NCBI GenBank assembly: GCA_947476645.1
Contig: CANJRM010000001.1
Location: 1 to 64,000, forward strand
Source: Bacteroidota bacterium
GTDB lineage: Bacteria; Bacteroidota; Bacteroidia; Chitinophagales; LD1
DNA length: 64,000 nt
Direction: 5' to 3'
Shown: positions 10,937 to 21,370 of the stretch, piece by piece
How positions within the stretch are numbered: position 1 is the first letter of the stretch
Layout: each line of letters opens with the position of its first letter
Notes under the pieces: generated by a model
Databases searched by the model: none
What the model was told of the DNA's origin: nothing
The model's input: the letters and a program-made list of their open reading frames with translations, nothing else
Program-made: the position numbers and the translations under genes

Positions 10937-11788
10937 ATGGCTAACAGCAAACGCACTTCCTATTTCTATTCTATTTTCGGTATTACCCTCGTGTTGTTTG
11001 TATTGGGTTTAGCCGCTGTTTTAGGTATTGAGGCCAAAAGAGTTTCGAAAGACTTTAAAGAAAACCTTACCGTGGAACTGGTGCTCAAGGATAATATAAA
11101 CCCGAGCGAAATCACTTCGCTTAAAACGAAACTCCAAGGGAAGCTGTATGTAAAAAACACACTTTTTGTTTCTAAAGAAGAAGCTGCAAAAATTTTACAA
11201 AAAGATTTGGGAGAAAATTTTTTAGACATACTGGGGTACAATCCGCTGTATGCTTCATTCAATCTTAATTTGTTTGAGGGCTACGCCAACAAGGATAGTT
11301 TCGAAATGATAAAGAAGGATTTGTCAAAATTTGCCGATGTTAAACTGGTGAACATACAAGGCAATCTGTTGGAGTCGCTCGATAAAAATGTGCGCAGTGC
11401 CACCTTTGTAGTATTGATAGTAGCTATTGCGTTTTTAATTTTTGCGGTGTCGCTTATCTTCAATACTATTCGGTTGGTCATGTTTTCGAACCGGTTTATT
11501 ATAAAGACACAACAACTGTTTGGTGCTACACGTTGGTTCATTATTAAACCGTTTTTGGGTAGAAGTTTATTGAACGGTTTCATCAGCGGATTATCGGCAA
11601 GTTTACTGGTGGCAACACTGCTTTACTACTTCGACTATGCACTTCCTGAGCTTGGTTTGCTTAGTGATTTGGTTACATTTGCCGTCCTGTTTGCGGGGCT
11701 TATGACGTTTGGAATTTTGATTGCGTTTTTAAGCACCCTCACAGCAGTTCTTCGTTATTTGCGACTAAAAGTAGAGGACCTTTATTAA
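10937..11788 (+). CDS. ftsX: cell division permease FtsX
   Basis: VELVLKDNINPSEITSLKTKL; LIFNTIRLVMFSNRFIIKTQQLFGATRWFIIKPFL. Confidence 0.9.
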   Translation: MANSKRTSYFYSIFGITLVLFVLGLAAVLGIEAKRVSKDFKENLTVELVLKDNINPSEITSLKTKLQGKLYVKNTLFVSKEEAAKILQKDLGENFLDILGYNPLYASFNLNLFEGYANKDSFEMIKKDLSKFADVKLVNIQGNLLESLDKNVRSATFVVLIVAIAFLIFAVSLIFNTIRLVMFSNRFIIKTQQLFGATRWFIIKPFLGRSLLNGFISGLSASLLVATLLYYFDYALPELGLLSDLVTFAVLFAGLMTFGILIAFLSTLTAVLRYLRLKVEDLY

Positions 11789-11797
11789 AAAGAAATT

Positions 11798-12100
11798 ATG
11801 GCTAAGCAACAACCTCAAACTAAAGCGAAACAAACTGTCGCTTCTGCACCAAAAACAAATACTCCTTCAGCAGCTATTACTCCATTCATTTTCGATAAAA
11901 CAAATTACATCATCATGATTGCCGGTGTGATCGTAATTTTGATTGGTTTTGCATTGATGAGCGGTGGTGCAACAACCGACCGAAATATTTTTCCGCAGGA
12001 AGAAATTTACAGTTTCAGAAGAATTACACTCGCACCTATCGTTATCATGTTCGGATTTGGAATTGAAATTTTTGCGATACTCAAAAGACCTAAAGAATAA
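11798..12100 (+). CDS. DUF3098-like membrane protein
   Basis: GVIVILIGFALMSGGATTDRNIFPQEEIYSFRRITLAPIVIMFGFGIEIFAI; between ftsX and uppP. Confidence 0.8.
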   Translation: MAKQQPQTKAKQTVASAPKTNTPSAAITPFIFDKTNYIIMIAGVIVILIGFALMSGGATTDRNIFPQEEIYSFRRITLAPIVIMFGFGIEIFAILKRPKE

Positions 12101-12963
12101 TGACCACTGCCGAGGCAGTTATCCTGGCTGTAGTAGAGGGGATAACTGAATTTCTCCCTGTTTCTTCAACAGGGCATATGATACTTGCCGAAGCTGCATT
12201 GAAAATGCAGAAGAGCGCTTTTACCAATATATATATTGTAAATATTCAGTTCGGGGCAATTGTGTCTGTGCTGCTTCTGTACTGGCGCAGATTTTTTCAA
12301 TCGTTCGATTTTTATTTCAAACTCGCGGTGGCGTTTCTTCCTGCTGCGGTACTTGGCTTTTTACTTAACAAGTATATTGACGCGCTTTTGTCGAGCGTAA
12401 CTACTGTGGCAGTATCACTATTGGTGGGTGGGGTAATCTTGATCTTTACCGATAAGATTTTTCACGCACAAATTGAAGACATTCATGATGACGATGACAA
12501 AATGCTGTTGAAAGAACGCGATGAATTTGGTGTGGAGGTTACCAGAAAAGTTTTGAGAAATTTGAAAGCGAATTGGAAGCAGGCGTTTTTGATTGGTTGT
12601 TATCAATGCATTGCCATGATACCCGGGGTTTCACGCTCTGCGGCAACTATCATTGGCGGCTTGCAACAGAAACTGAATATTAAAAGAGCAGCTGAGTTTT
12701 CTTTTTTCCTTGCTGTGCCTACTATAACCGCTGCGGCTTTATATAAGCTGATGAAAAATTTTAACGTCATCCGTGGTACTGATGTGAATGTATTGCTGAT
12801 TGGAAATGTGATTTCGTTTGTGGTAGGAATGATTGCCATTAAGTTTTTTATAGGGCTTATCACCCGCTACGGCTTAAAGTTTTTCGGATACTACCGCATT
12901 ATTCTCGGTGTAACCATTCTGGTTATGCTCGCTCTGGGTCACAAACTGGAAATAGCCGAGTAA
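12100..12963 (+). CDS. uppP: undecaprenyl-diphosphatase
   Basis: AVVEGITEFLPVSSTGHMILAE; MIPGVSRSAATIIGGLQQ. Confidence 0.97.
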   Translation: MTTAEAVILAVVEGITEFLPVSSTGHMILAEAALKMQKSAFTNIYIVNIQFGAIVSVLLLYWRRFFQSFDFYFKLAVAFLPAAVLGFLLNKYIDALLSSVTTVAVSLLVGGVILIFTDKIFHAQIEDIHDDDDKMLLKERDEFGVEVTRKVLRNLKANWKQAFLIGCYQCIAMIPGVSRSAATIIGGLQQKLNIKRAAEFSFFLAVPTITAAALYKLMKNFNVIRGTDVNVLLIGNVISFVVGMIAIKFFIGLITRYGLKFFGYYRIILGVTILVMLALGHKLEIAE

Positions 12964-13670
12964 TGAATTTTGCCGAAGGAGAAATTCTTCTCATCAATAA
13001 ACCTCTCACCTGGACATCGTTTGACGTTGTCAACAAACTTCGCTATTCTATTACACGAAAATTAGGAAACAGAATTAAGGTAGGTCATGCGGGTACTCTC
13101 GACCCGTTGGCTACTGGTCTGCTGATTATCTGCACAGGCAAAATGACGAAGCGCATTGATGAACTCACGGGAATGGACAAAGAATACACCGGAACTATTT
13201 TGTTGGGTGCCACTACACCTACTTACGATTCTGAAATGGAAGTTGACGCAACTTTTCCTGTTGAACACATCAACGAGAATTTATTGAATGAAGCGGTGAA
13301 AAAGTTTTTTGGTGTAACGCAGCAGATGCCGCCAATTTATTCTGCCATTAAAATTGACGGCAAAACTTCCTACGCACAAGCGCGAAAAGGAAAGGAGGTT
13401 GAAATGAAAACGCGAACCGTGGAGATAAAAGAATTTGAACTGACGAAGATTGATTTGCCACAAGTGGAATTCAGAGTTTTGTGTAGTAAGGGAACTTATA
13501 TCCGGTCACTGGCTTTTGATTTTGGTAAAGCAGTAAACAGCGGAGCGTATTTAAAAGCGTTGTGCCGCACAAAAATTGGCAACTACGAATTGAGTAATTC
13601 CATGACTGTAGAAGAATGTGTAACCATGATTTCAGAAACTGTTGTTGGCGATAACACCAACAACAGCTAA
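12963..13670 (+). CDS. truB: tRNA pseudouridine(55) synthase
   Basis: LLINKPLTWTSFDVVNKLR; KVGHAGTLDPLATGLLIICTGKMTK. Confidence 0.97.
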   Translation: MNFAEGEILLINKPLTWTSFDVVNKLRYSITRKLGNRIKVGHAGTLDPLATGLLIICTGKMTKRIDELTGMDKEYTGTILLGATTPTYDSEMEVDATFPVEHINENLLNEAVKKFFGVTQQMPPIYSAIKIDGKTSYAQARKGKEVEMKTRTVEIKEFELTKIDLPQVEFRVLCSKGTYIRSLAFDFGKAVNSGAYLKALCRTKIGNYELSNSMTVEECVTMISETVVGDNTNNS

Positions 13671-13730
13671 CATTGCATTTGTATTGGCTGTTACTATTAA
13701 CCGCTATCTGTTAACCGTTAACTATTTTCC

Positions 13731-14672
13731 ATGCGCGTTTTTCGTGACTTAAATAATCTTCCCCCTTTCAAAAACTCGGTGCTTACCATAGGCACTTTCG
13801 ATGGCGTGCACAAAGGTCATCAGAAGCTGATTGAACGAATCAATATTCAGGCAAAGAAAAATAACGGAGAAAGCATCATCATCACTTTCCATCCGCATCC
13901 GCGCATTGTTATCAATCCCGAAAACAAATCACTTCGACTACTGAATACGATTGAAGAAAAAATTTCTTTACTCGAAACGTATGAAGTAGATAATCTGGTG
14001 ATTGTTCCTTTCAGCAGAGATTTTTCTGAGCAAAGTGCGGAAGAATATGTTTCTAATTTTTTGGTGAAGAATTTTCAACCCAAAAATATTGTAATTGGTT
14101 ACGACCATAAATTCGGAAAGAACCGAAGCGGAGATTTTCATTTGCTCGAAAAAATGAAAGAGCAGTATGGCTATTCGATGGAAGAAATTTCGAAAGAAAC
14201 GTTAGATGATATCGGCATAAGTTCCAGCAAAATCCGCAACTCGCTTCAACATGGAGAAATAAAACTCGCCAACGAATTACTCGGACATAGCTATAAACTA
14301 ACGGGCACTGTCGTGCGTGGTTTGCAGAATGGTAGAAAACTTGGATTTCCTACTGCTAATATTCAAGTGAATGATGAATACAAGCTTATTCCTAAAACAG
14401 GAATTTATGTTGTGAAGGTGTCTGACACTTCTAAAGTGTCAGACATCTACAAAGGCATGTTGAGTATTGGTTACAATCCAACTTTCGAGGGCAAGGAACA
14501 AACGATTGAAGTAAACATTCTTGATTTCGATAAAGACATTTACGGTAGCTCACTCACACTTGAGTTCATTGATTTCATTCGAGAGGAAAAGAAATTTGAC
14601 TCTGTGGAAACACTGATTGAGGAAATAAAAAATGATGAACAGGTAACAAGAAAAACTCTTTCAACTTCTTAA
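13731..14672 (+). CDS. ribF: bifunctional riboflavin kinase / FAD synthetase
   Basis: LTIGTFDGVHKGHQKLI; GYDHKFGKNRSGD; GRKLGFPTANI; carries an internal palindrome-encoded SDTSKVSD. Confidence 0.95.
   Translation: MRVFRDLNNLPPFKNSVLTIGTFDGVHKGHQKLIERINIQAKKNNGESIIITFHPHPRIVINPENKSLRLLNTIEEKISLLETYEVDNLVIVPFSRDFSEQSAEEYVSNFLVKNFQPKNIVIGYDHKFGKNRSGDFHLLEKMKEQYGYSMEEISKETLDDIGISSSKIRNSLQHGEIKLANELLGHSYKLTGTVVRGLQNGRKLGFPTANIQVNDEYKLIPKTGIYVVKVSDTSKVSDIYKGMLSIGYNPTFEGKEQTIEVNILDFDKDIYGSSLTLEFIDFIREEKKFDSVETLIEEIKNDEQVTRKTLSTS
14419..14445 (+). repeat. perfect palindromic element inside ribF (12-bp arms, 3-nt loop)
   Basis: tgtctgacactt-cta-aagtgtcagaca. Confidence 0.9.
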
Positions 14673-15688
14673 GCCAATACTTTCGCCACCAGCTCCTTCA
14701 GCAATTCACCTTCCTTAATATTGTTCGTAGAGTTCACGCCTTTAGACCGCAGGTCGTATTCTTCGAGTAAATAAAAAATCTGTTCCAGCTTTTGCTCGCT
14801 ATAATTTCGTGAAGCAGTTTTATAATCCTTCACAAAAAATGGGTTCACTTTAAGAACAGAAGCAAGGTCTTTGTCCTGTGCATTCTTGTTTTGGTGAGCC
14901 AAATAAACTTTTGAAAAAAATCCCTGCAAGGTTCCCAGCACCAAAACAAAAGGTCCGTTCTTGGGGTTAGCTGCAAAGTAGTTGACAATCTGAAATGCCT
15001 TGGTTTTGTTCTTGCTGCCGAGCGCGTTGTTCAATTCAAACACGTTGAAGTCTTTGCTGATGCCTACTCCCGTTTCAATATCATCAAGTGTAATGGTAGC
15101 GCCTGCCCGTTTGTTGATGATTAGTTTCTCCAACTCATTGGCAACCTTGCTCAAATCGGCTCCCGTAAATTCAACTAATAACTCAGCCGCCTGCTCTTCA
15201 ATTTTGTATTTGCGCGCAGTCAACCAACTCTTAACCCAAGGAGCCACCTGATTTTCGTAGAGCGGTTTCGATTCAAAATAAACGCCTGCCTTTTTAATTT
15301 CCTTCGAAAACGATTTTCTGCCATCGGGTGTGCCGTGTTTCCAGGCAAAAACAAGAATGGTGCTCTTTACGGGGTTCTTAATATAACGAAGGTATTGTTG
15401 CTCTTCTTCTTCCTTTAAACTGAGTGACTGCGCTTCTTTAACAATCACCAATTGCCGCTCTGCCATTATGGGTAAACGTCCACAGGTTTCAAGCACAATA
15501 CGCGCATTCATGTCTTTGCCATAAGCAATAGTTTGATTGAACGCTTTCTCCATATCGTTCAGCGCGTGCGCTTCAACTAAATCGGTAAGTACATCAATAA
15601 AAAAATCTTCTTCGCCACAGAAAAAATAAACCGAAGCAAACTTCCTGTTCTTAATATCAGATTGAATGGATTCAAAACTTTCCGCCAT
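14669..15688 (-). CDS. holA: DNA polymerase III subunit delta
   Basis: MAESFESIQSDIKNRKFASVYFFCGEEDFFIDVLTDLV; LILVFAWKHG-like core; FTGADLSKVANELEKL. Confidence 0.9.
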   Translation of the reverse strand: MAESFESIQSDIKNRKFASVYFFCGEEDFFIDVLTDLVEAHALNDMEKAFNQTIAYGKDMNARIVLETCGRLPIMAERQLVIVKEAQSLSLKEEEEQQYLRYIKNPVKSTILVFAWKHGTPDGRKSFSKEIKKAGVYFESKPLYENQVAPWVKSWLTARKYKIEEQAAELLVEFTGADLSKVANELEKLIINKRAGATITLDDIETGVGISKDFNVFELNNALGSKNKTKAFQIVNYFAANPKNGPFVLVLGTLQGFFSKVYLAHQNKNAQDKDLASVLKVNPFFVKDYKTASRNYSEQKLEQIFYLLEEYDLRSKGVNSTNNIKEGELLKELVAKVLA

Positions 15689-15773
15689 GATTGCGCTAAT
15701 GTGCTTATTAAAATGAAAATACAAATAACACTTTGCAAAGAAACATGTTTACTTCACACGTTCAATTTCGGCT

Positions 15774-16760
15774 ATGAAAAATCTCCATTTTATTTCGGTG
15801 CTTTTAATTTTTGCAGCACTTTCATCATGTGTTACACTTCCTAAAACGTATCAAACCAAAGACGAAGTAATTACAACTGGCATAGGACCCGAAGATATGG
15901 TGGTTGATAGCATTACTGAAGAGCCGCGTTTGTTGCTTTCGTGTAGTGCGAGAAGGAAAAGCGAAAAAAATTACGGAACTATTTATGTGTACTATCCCGA
16001 AACAGGAGCGAATAAAATATTGAAACGCACTAACGAACCAGGTGATTTATCTTTCAATCCTCATGGCATTGATTTAGTAAAAGTGAATGGAGATTTAATT
16101 CTGTTAGTAGTAAACCACGAACACAAAAAGCATATCAATTCTATTTTGCGCTATCGGGTTTTGAAAGATGAAATTGTTTTTCAAAACAAAATTGTTAATC
16201 CGCTTATTTCTTCACCTAACGCAGTTACGGGTTTTGCTGACGGCACTTTGCTCGTGAGCAACGATGCGAAGAAGCAAGGTAATGCTGCCGAAATTCTTTT
16301 CAAAATGAAGAAGGCGCAAATCATTTTTTGGGATGGCACTAAATGTTCGGTGGCTTCTGAAAAATATTGTTTTACCAATGGCATTACGAATAAGAACGGC
16401 AAAGTTTATCTGGTTTCTACCATGCAGAATAAAGTTTGGCAATTTGATTTTAAAGAGGGCAAAATGCTTAACCGCGAAGTAATAGCACAAGCAAAAGGAG
16501 CCGACAATCTTCGTTTTGATGGCGATGATTTGTTGGTGGCTTGCCATCTTCGTTTCCTTAAATTTCTGAAACATTATAAGGATGCAAAGAACTTATCGCC
16601 TTCTACCGTTTACCGAATTAACCCTGCTGCAAAAACGAGAACCGTTGAATATTTTGACGATGGCAAACAGGTAAGTGCAGCTTCTACTGCACTGGTGTTT
16701 CACAACGCGCTTTATGTGAGCGGAATTTTTGATCCGAAAATTGTGAGGAAGAAGCAGTAA
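15774..16760 (+). CDS. lipoprotein, beta-propeller (paraoxonase/SMP-30-like)
   Basis: Lipobox ALSSC; SFNPHGIDLVKVNGDLILLVVNHEH; SPNAVTGFADGTLLVSND. Confidence 0.65.
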   Translation: MKNLHFISVLLIFAALSSCVTLPKTYQTKDEVITTGIGPEDMVVDSITEEPRLLLSCSARRKSEKNYGTIYVYYPETGANKILKRTNEPGDLSFNPHGIDLVKVNGDLILLVVNHEHKKHINSILRYRVLKDEIVFQNKIVNPLISSPNAVTGFADGTLLVSNDAKKQGNAAEILFKMKKAQIIFWDGTKCSVASEKYCFTNGITNKNGKVYLVSTMQNKVWQFDFKEGKMLNREVIAQAKGADNLRFDGDDLLVACHLRFLKFLKHYKDAKNLSPSTVYRINPAAKTRTVEYFDDGKQVSAASTALVFHNALYVSGIFDPKIVRKKQ

Positions 16761-16883
16761 CCGATAGTCATTATTAACTTCTTATTTCCCTTTGTGTTTG
16801 AGATTAAAAACAGGATTGTTTTTACTGTTATTTAGTTCTGTCTAAAAAGTGGAACGTGATTAAAACGAATTAACCGTAGATTC

Positions 16884-18338
16884 ATGAAACTTTTGACGGT
16901 GGAAAAAGTAAACAAGACCGAAATTGTAGCTCAACAAGAAGGAATGGCAAATAATTACACCAGTGCGGCTGAACTTACCTTGACCGATAAAGCTGTTGAG
17001 TATGAACAAAAAGTACACAACAACGAAATCAATCCGTTTACTGCCATCTACCGTTCGCTTGTAAATTTAGGCGCTGATTTTGCAATTGAAAGAAACGACC
17101 GGAAACATGTGCGCATCTCTAATTTTATTGCTCTCATCTATTTTGCAGGCTCACTTCTATATCTGAGTTTCGGAATTATTTGGGACAAATGGGAGTGGTT
17201 CGGAATCATGCTCGGTCTTACATTTTCAGCTATACTTTTATTAGTGTTGAATGCTTTCGGGAAAATAAATTTATCGCGTCTGCTTTTTATTGTGCTCATG
17301 AACACTACTCTTTTTGTGAGCGCACTTTACATAGGTCCACACGCACAAGGGTTGAATTACTTTATCATTTCGGTGGTGATTCCGTTTTTGTTTTTCGATG
17401 TAAAAAAGGTAGGCTACATATCTTTAGGTGTTGTTCTTCCATTGCTTTACATCTATGCTTATGAGTTTATTGAACCTGCTTTTGCTTCCAGCAATTTTTT
17501 GATTGGCGACCAGATTTTGATGGCGCGTATGGGAGTGATTTTGCAGTTCATGCTCATGTTGCTCGCTGTTTATCAGTTTGTGTTTTACAACCGCAAAGCC
17601 GAAAAAGAATTAGAAGCCTCGAATGCACAAATGATGTTGCAGACTTCAGAACTGAGACGTTCGAATTCTGATTTGGAACAGTTCGCTTATATTATTTCGC
17701 ACGATTTGAAAGCGCCTGTTCGAAATATTTCGAGTTTCATGGGTTTGCTTTTGAGTAAGCACGGCAGCACTATGAACCCCGAAGCAAAAGAGTTTGTGGA
17801 CTATTCGCACCTTGGTGCAAAAAGATTGGAACGATTGATTGATGATGTGTTGGCGTATTGCCGCATTGGAACAAATCTTCCGAAACCAATTCCTGTAAAC
17901 CTAAACGATGTGGTGAGCACTATCCGTTTTGAGTTGCGCGATAAATTGACAACAACAGGCGGTCAAATAAATATTAATAGAGAATTGCCGATTGTAAATA
18001 ATGTGCATTCGTCACTCATGTATCACGTGTTTCAGAATTTAATAAGCAACGGTTTAAAATTTAATAAGAGCGAAGTGCCGACTATCAATATCAGTTGCAC
18101 CAACTCACTCAACTTCTACACGTTCACCGTTTCCGATAATGGTATAGGAATTTCAAAAGAGTACTCGGCCACAATTTTCCAAATGTTTAAACGCCTTCAT
18201 AACGAAAACGAATATGACGGAACGGGAATCGGACTTGCCATCTGCAAAAAAATTGTAGAATACTATCATGGCGAAGTTTGGTTCGAAAGTGAAAACGGAA
18301 AGGGAACTACTTTCCATTTTACGGTAAGGAAATTCTAA
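16884..18338 (+). CDS. membrane sensor histidine kinase
   Basis: H-box LEQFAYIISHDLKAPVRNISSF; DNGIGISKEY; GTGIGLAICKKIVEYYHGEVWFES; N-terminal TM segments. Confidence 0.92.
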   Translation: MKLLTVEKVNKTEIVAQQEGMANNYTSAAELTLTDKAVEYEQKVHNNEINPFTAIYRSLVNLGADFAIERNDRKHVRISNFIALIYFAGSLLYLSFGIIWDKWEWFGIMLGLTFSAILLLVLNAFGKINLSRLLFIVLMNTTLFVSALYIGPHAQGLNYFIISVVIPFLFFDVKKVGYISLGVVLPLLYIYAYEFIEPAFASSNFLIGDQILMARMGVILQFMLMLLAVYQFVFYNRKAEKELEASNAQMMLQTSELRRSNSDLEQFAYIISHDLKAPVRNISSFMGLLLSKHGSTMNPEAKEFVDYSHLGAKRLERLIDDVLAYCRIGTNLPKPIPVNLNDVVSTIRFELRDKLTTTGGQININRELPIVNNVHSSLMYHVFQNLISNGLKFNKSEVPTINISCTNSLNFYTFTVSDNGIGISKEYSATIFQMFKRLHNENEYDGTGIGLAICKKIVEYYHGEVWFESENGKGTTFHFTVRKF

Positions 18339-19036
18339 TCTCCTAAATTTTTCATGTAAATCCCTTTTTCCAGATTGACAGAGTTGTTGGAGAAACTGTA
18401 AATCTTCGAAGGATACTTATCAATCAATTGGTAATTGTGTGTAGCCATCAACACGCTGGTGTTGTGTTCACGATTGATTTTAATAAGCAGCTTTATAATA
18501 TCATCTGAAGTTTCGGGGTCAAGATTTCCTGTTGGTTCATCAGCTATAAGTAGAGGTGGGTTATTAAGAAGCGCCCGAGCAATAACCAAGCGCTGTTGCT
18601 CTCCACCTGAAATTTGATAAGGCATTTTAGCAATGAGATGCGATAGCCCCACTTCATTCAACACTTCTGCAATTCGCTCTTCCCGTTTCTCGTTGTGCTC
18701 CCAGCCGGTAGCTTTCAAAACAAAATCGAGATTGGAATGAACAGTTCTATCGTTCAGCAATTGAAAATCCTGAAATACAATTCCGAGTTTTCTGCGCAGA
18801 AAAGGAATTTCACTTTTTTTCAACTGCTTTAAATTGTAACCGCAAATAGTTGCTTCGCCTTCTCTTATGGCAACTTCGGCATAAAGCGTTTTAATGAAAC
18901 TGCTTTTGCCGGCACCCGTTTTGCCAATCAGGTAAATGAATTCTCCTTGCTTCATTTCAAAATTCACATCGCTCAAAACAAGCGAGTTGCCCTGATAAAT
19001 ATTAACGTTTGAATAGCTGATTACGTTTTCTTCCAT
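18335..19036 (-). CDS. ftsE: cell division ATP-binding protein FtsE
   Basis: [55 protein letters not shown]. Confidence 0.88.
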   Translation of the reverse strand: MEENVISYSNVNIYQGNSLVLSDVNFEMKQGEFIYLIGKTGAGKSSFIKTLYAEVAIREGEATICGYNLKQLKKSEIPFLRRKLGIVFQDFQLLNDRTVHSNLDFVLKATGWEHNEKREERIAEVLNEVGLSHLIAKMPYQISGGEQQRLVIARALLNNPPLLIADEPTGNLDPETSDDIIKLLIKINREHNTSVLMATHNYQLIDKYPSKIYSFSNNSVNLEKGIYMKNLGD

Positions 19037-19133
19037 CTTTTAAATTACGAAATACGAAGTTAGAAATACGAAATAATCCCAAACTCCGTTTACCAACATT
19101 TCATGTTTCGTGTTTCCTGTTTCGTATTTTCTT

Positions 19134-20471
19134 CTAAACTACTTCGAGGTGTTTGTATTTAAAGAATACTAAACAAGCCAGTAAATTGGTGAGCCAGTAA
19201 ACCCACTCTGCTGTCCAAATCCAGAACGTGCTTACAAACGGCATGGCAAACATTACCTGAAAATATACGATGTAAACAATCACTACCACTACCTGAATTC
19301 CGAGCGCTATATAAATATCACCAAGACTGATTACGCCATTGAACAAAATATTTGCGAACGACATTAAAATGAACACCACAAAAATTACAGGCAGAATTTC
19401 GGTAGCCATAGGAATAAGCGCATAATCCTGCGGACTGGTAAAAATGCCGATACAGAATCTCGGAAACACCAAAATGATTAAGCAGGAAATAACTGCAAAG
19501 AACAAACTCACCAACGAAATTCTGCGCACTGCCGTTTTAATTCCACTATAATCTTTTTGCCCAACCATATTGCTGATAAGCGTATTGGCAGTAGAACCCA
19601 AACTCCAGGTAGGAATAGTGAAAAACAAAATCAACTGACGAAAAATAGAGGAGATAGCGAGTGAATCTTTTCCTAACACCGTTTCAATGCGCGCAAAGAA
19701 AAACAGCCATGAACCTACGGCAACACCTGATTGTATCATTAACGGAATAGCCATGTTGCTCATTTGTTTCATGAGTGGCACATCGAATTTTTTAAAACGG
19801 AACAAAGAGAAATCGTGAATGCGGTGTTTGTAGAAAGTGCCGAGAAACAAAACCAGCACCGCCAGCGTTTCAGAAATAGAAGTAGCAAGACCTGAACCTC
19901 CAATGCCAATGCAGGGCAATCCGAATTTACCATACACCAAACCGTAATTGAGAAACACGTTGAAGAAAGTCATTACTCCAACTGATGCAGCAAGAATAGG
20001 TGTGCGCCCAATGCCCGAGTAAAACGCAATGAAAACAAAACTTACAAAACTCGGCAGCAATCCCCATAAACGGTAATTCAAAAACTCTTCGCTCTTCGAA
20101 ATAATATCCTGATTGCTCAGCATGAAACTCAAAATCTGGTGCGTGTAAACTTTCAGTAACACAAAAAACAGTACTGCTACAGAAAGCATAGCCACGATTG
20201 TGGTGTCGACAATATTTCCTACCTCGTGTTTGTTGAGTTCTCCCATTCTGCGCGCAATAAGCATTTGTGTGCCGCGTGTAAAACTGAAGCCCATCATAAA
20301 CAAAACCGAATAAAAAATGGATGCAAAGCCGATGGCATCTAATTCAACCTTGCCGAGGTTGCCAACAAAAATTGTATCGAACACACCGTTGCTCGTCCAT
20401 GCCGTGTTGCCGAGGATAAGTGGCAAGGAGATGATGAGTATTTGCTTGTACGTTGCTTTTAGTTGTGCCAT
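19134..20471 (-). CDS. MATE family efflux transporter
   Basis: PLILGNTAWTSNGVFDTIFVGNLG; FTRGTQMLIARRMGE; 12-TM-like hydrophobic pattern. Confidence 0.9.
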   Translation of the reverse strand: MAQLKATYKQILIISLPLILGNTAWTSNGVFDTIFVGNLGKVELDAIGFASIFYSVLFMMGFSFTRGTQMLIARRMGELNKHEVGNIVDTTIVAMLSVAVLFFVLLKVYTHQILSFMLSNQDIISKSEEFLNYRLWGLLPSFVSFVFIAFYSGIGRTPILAASVGVMTFFNVFLNYGLVYGKFGLPCIGIGGSGLATSISETLAVLVLFLGTFYKHRIHDFSLFRFKKFDVPLMKQMSNMAIPLMIQSGVAVGSWLFFFARIETVLGKDSLAISSIFRQLILFFTIPTWSLGSTANTLISNMVGQKDYSGIKTAVRRISLVSLFFAVISCLIILVFPRFCIGIFTSPQDYALIPMATEILPVIFVVFILMSFANILFNGVISLGDIYIALGIQVVVVIVYIVYFQVMFAMPFVSTFWIWTAEWVYWLTNLLACLVFFKYKHLEVV

Positions 20472-20588
20472 TCACCCCTCCTAACCTCTCCGAAGGGGAG
20501 GAACTTGTTTTGTCTTGTAAAAATAGATGCCTCTTTCATGTTGATACTAAATTATTCCCTCTCCTTCGGAGAGGGTTAGGGAGAGGTG
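20472..20588. repeat. inverted pair of tcacccctcctaacctctccgaaggggagg-type elements
   Basis: First copy 20472-20503, second copy as reverse complement at about 20551-20588. Confidence 0.75.
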
Positions 20589-21016
20589 ATTACAGCCATA
20601 GTCGCGCTTCCTTTCGCTACTATTACTTCTTCTCCATTTTTCAAATAATAAACTTCGGCTTCGCAAAAATGAAATCGCTTGCCCGGCTTAATAACGCCCC
20701 CGCGCGCATAAAATTTTTGCGCATCACCGGGATTGAAATAGGAAACCTTTGCTTCCACAGTAAAAACTTTCTGTCCTTCTTCCACCAAAGAATATGCAGC
20801 AAATCCCTCTACCATATCCAATATAGTAGCTATGGCTCCGCCATGTAACCAGCCGTTTTGCTGTTCAAGTGTATCTTTAAAATCAAGCTCGCCTTCTAAA
20901 TACCCAGCTTCAATTTTTGTCATTCTAAAACCCATCCAATTCATAAACTTATTGCGCGAAACCATCAACTCCACATACGCTCTAAAATTCGGATTTCTTG
21001 ACTCTAACTTTTTCAT
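20576..21016 (-). CDS. PaaI-like hotdog thioesterase
   Basis: QQNGWLHGGAIATILDMVEGFAAYSLVEEGQKVFTVEAKVSYFNPG. Confidence 0.85.
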   Translation of the reverse strand: MKKLESRNPNFRAYVELMVSRNKFMNWMGFRMTKIEAGYLEGELDFKDTLEQQNGWLHGGAIATILDMVEGFAAYSLVEEGQKVFTVEAKVSYFNPGDAQKFYARGGVIKPGKRFHFCEAEVYYLKNGEEVIVAKGSATMAVITSP

Positions 21017-21190
21017 GCTTTTCAAACATAGGAATTTAGCGGGAAGTGGAAATGAATAAATAGATGCGAAACACAAGTTTCACTTACATCCCACAATTCT
21101 CTACTATATTTTATCGTTTCGTAATTTGCTTTTATGGCAAAGTCTTTATAGCGGTGGTGTTCATCAATAATTTTTTCGGGGCATTTTTTA

Positions 21191-21343
21191 TTATGTCTTC
21201 ATTCTCCTATGTTCCATAGTGAATTTAAGACAACCTTTCTCATCAACTGTCGTTCCGCCAAGGCCAGTTTGCGTACGCACCGCATAGTTGATTTCATCAA
21301 CCAGTTTCTGTCTTTCGGTTTTGCTTAAATCGTAGAATGCCAT
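21191..21343 (-). CDS. 50-aa small ORF, possible gene remnant downstream of rplJ
   Basis: MAFYDLSKTERQKLVDEINYAVRTQTGLGGTTVDEKGCLKFTMEHRRMKT; not in the ORF track; family not recognised. Confidence 0.4.
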   Translation of the reverse strand: MAFYDLSKTERQKLVDEINYAVRTQTGLGGTTVDEKGCLKFTMEHRRMKT

Positions 21344-21370
21344 GTATAGTTTTGCGTTAACTGTGTTTAC

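Noticed and set aside
10966-11583. Minus-strand ORFs of 98 and 100 aa
   Set aside because: Antisense to ftsX, no recognisable motifs.
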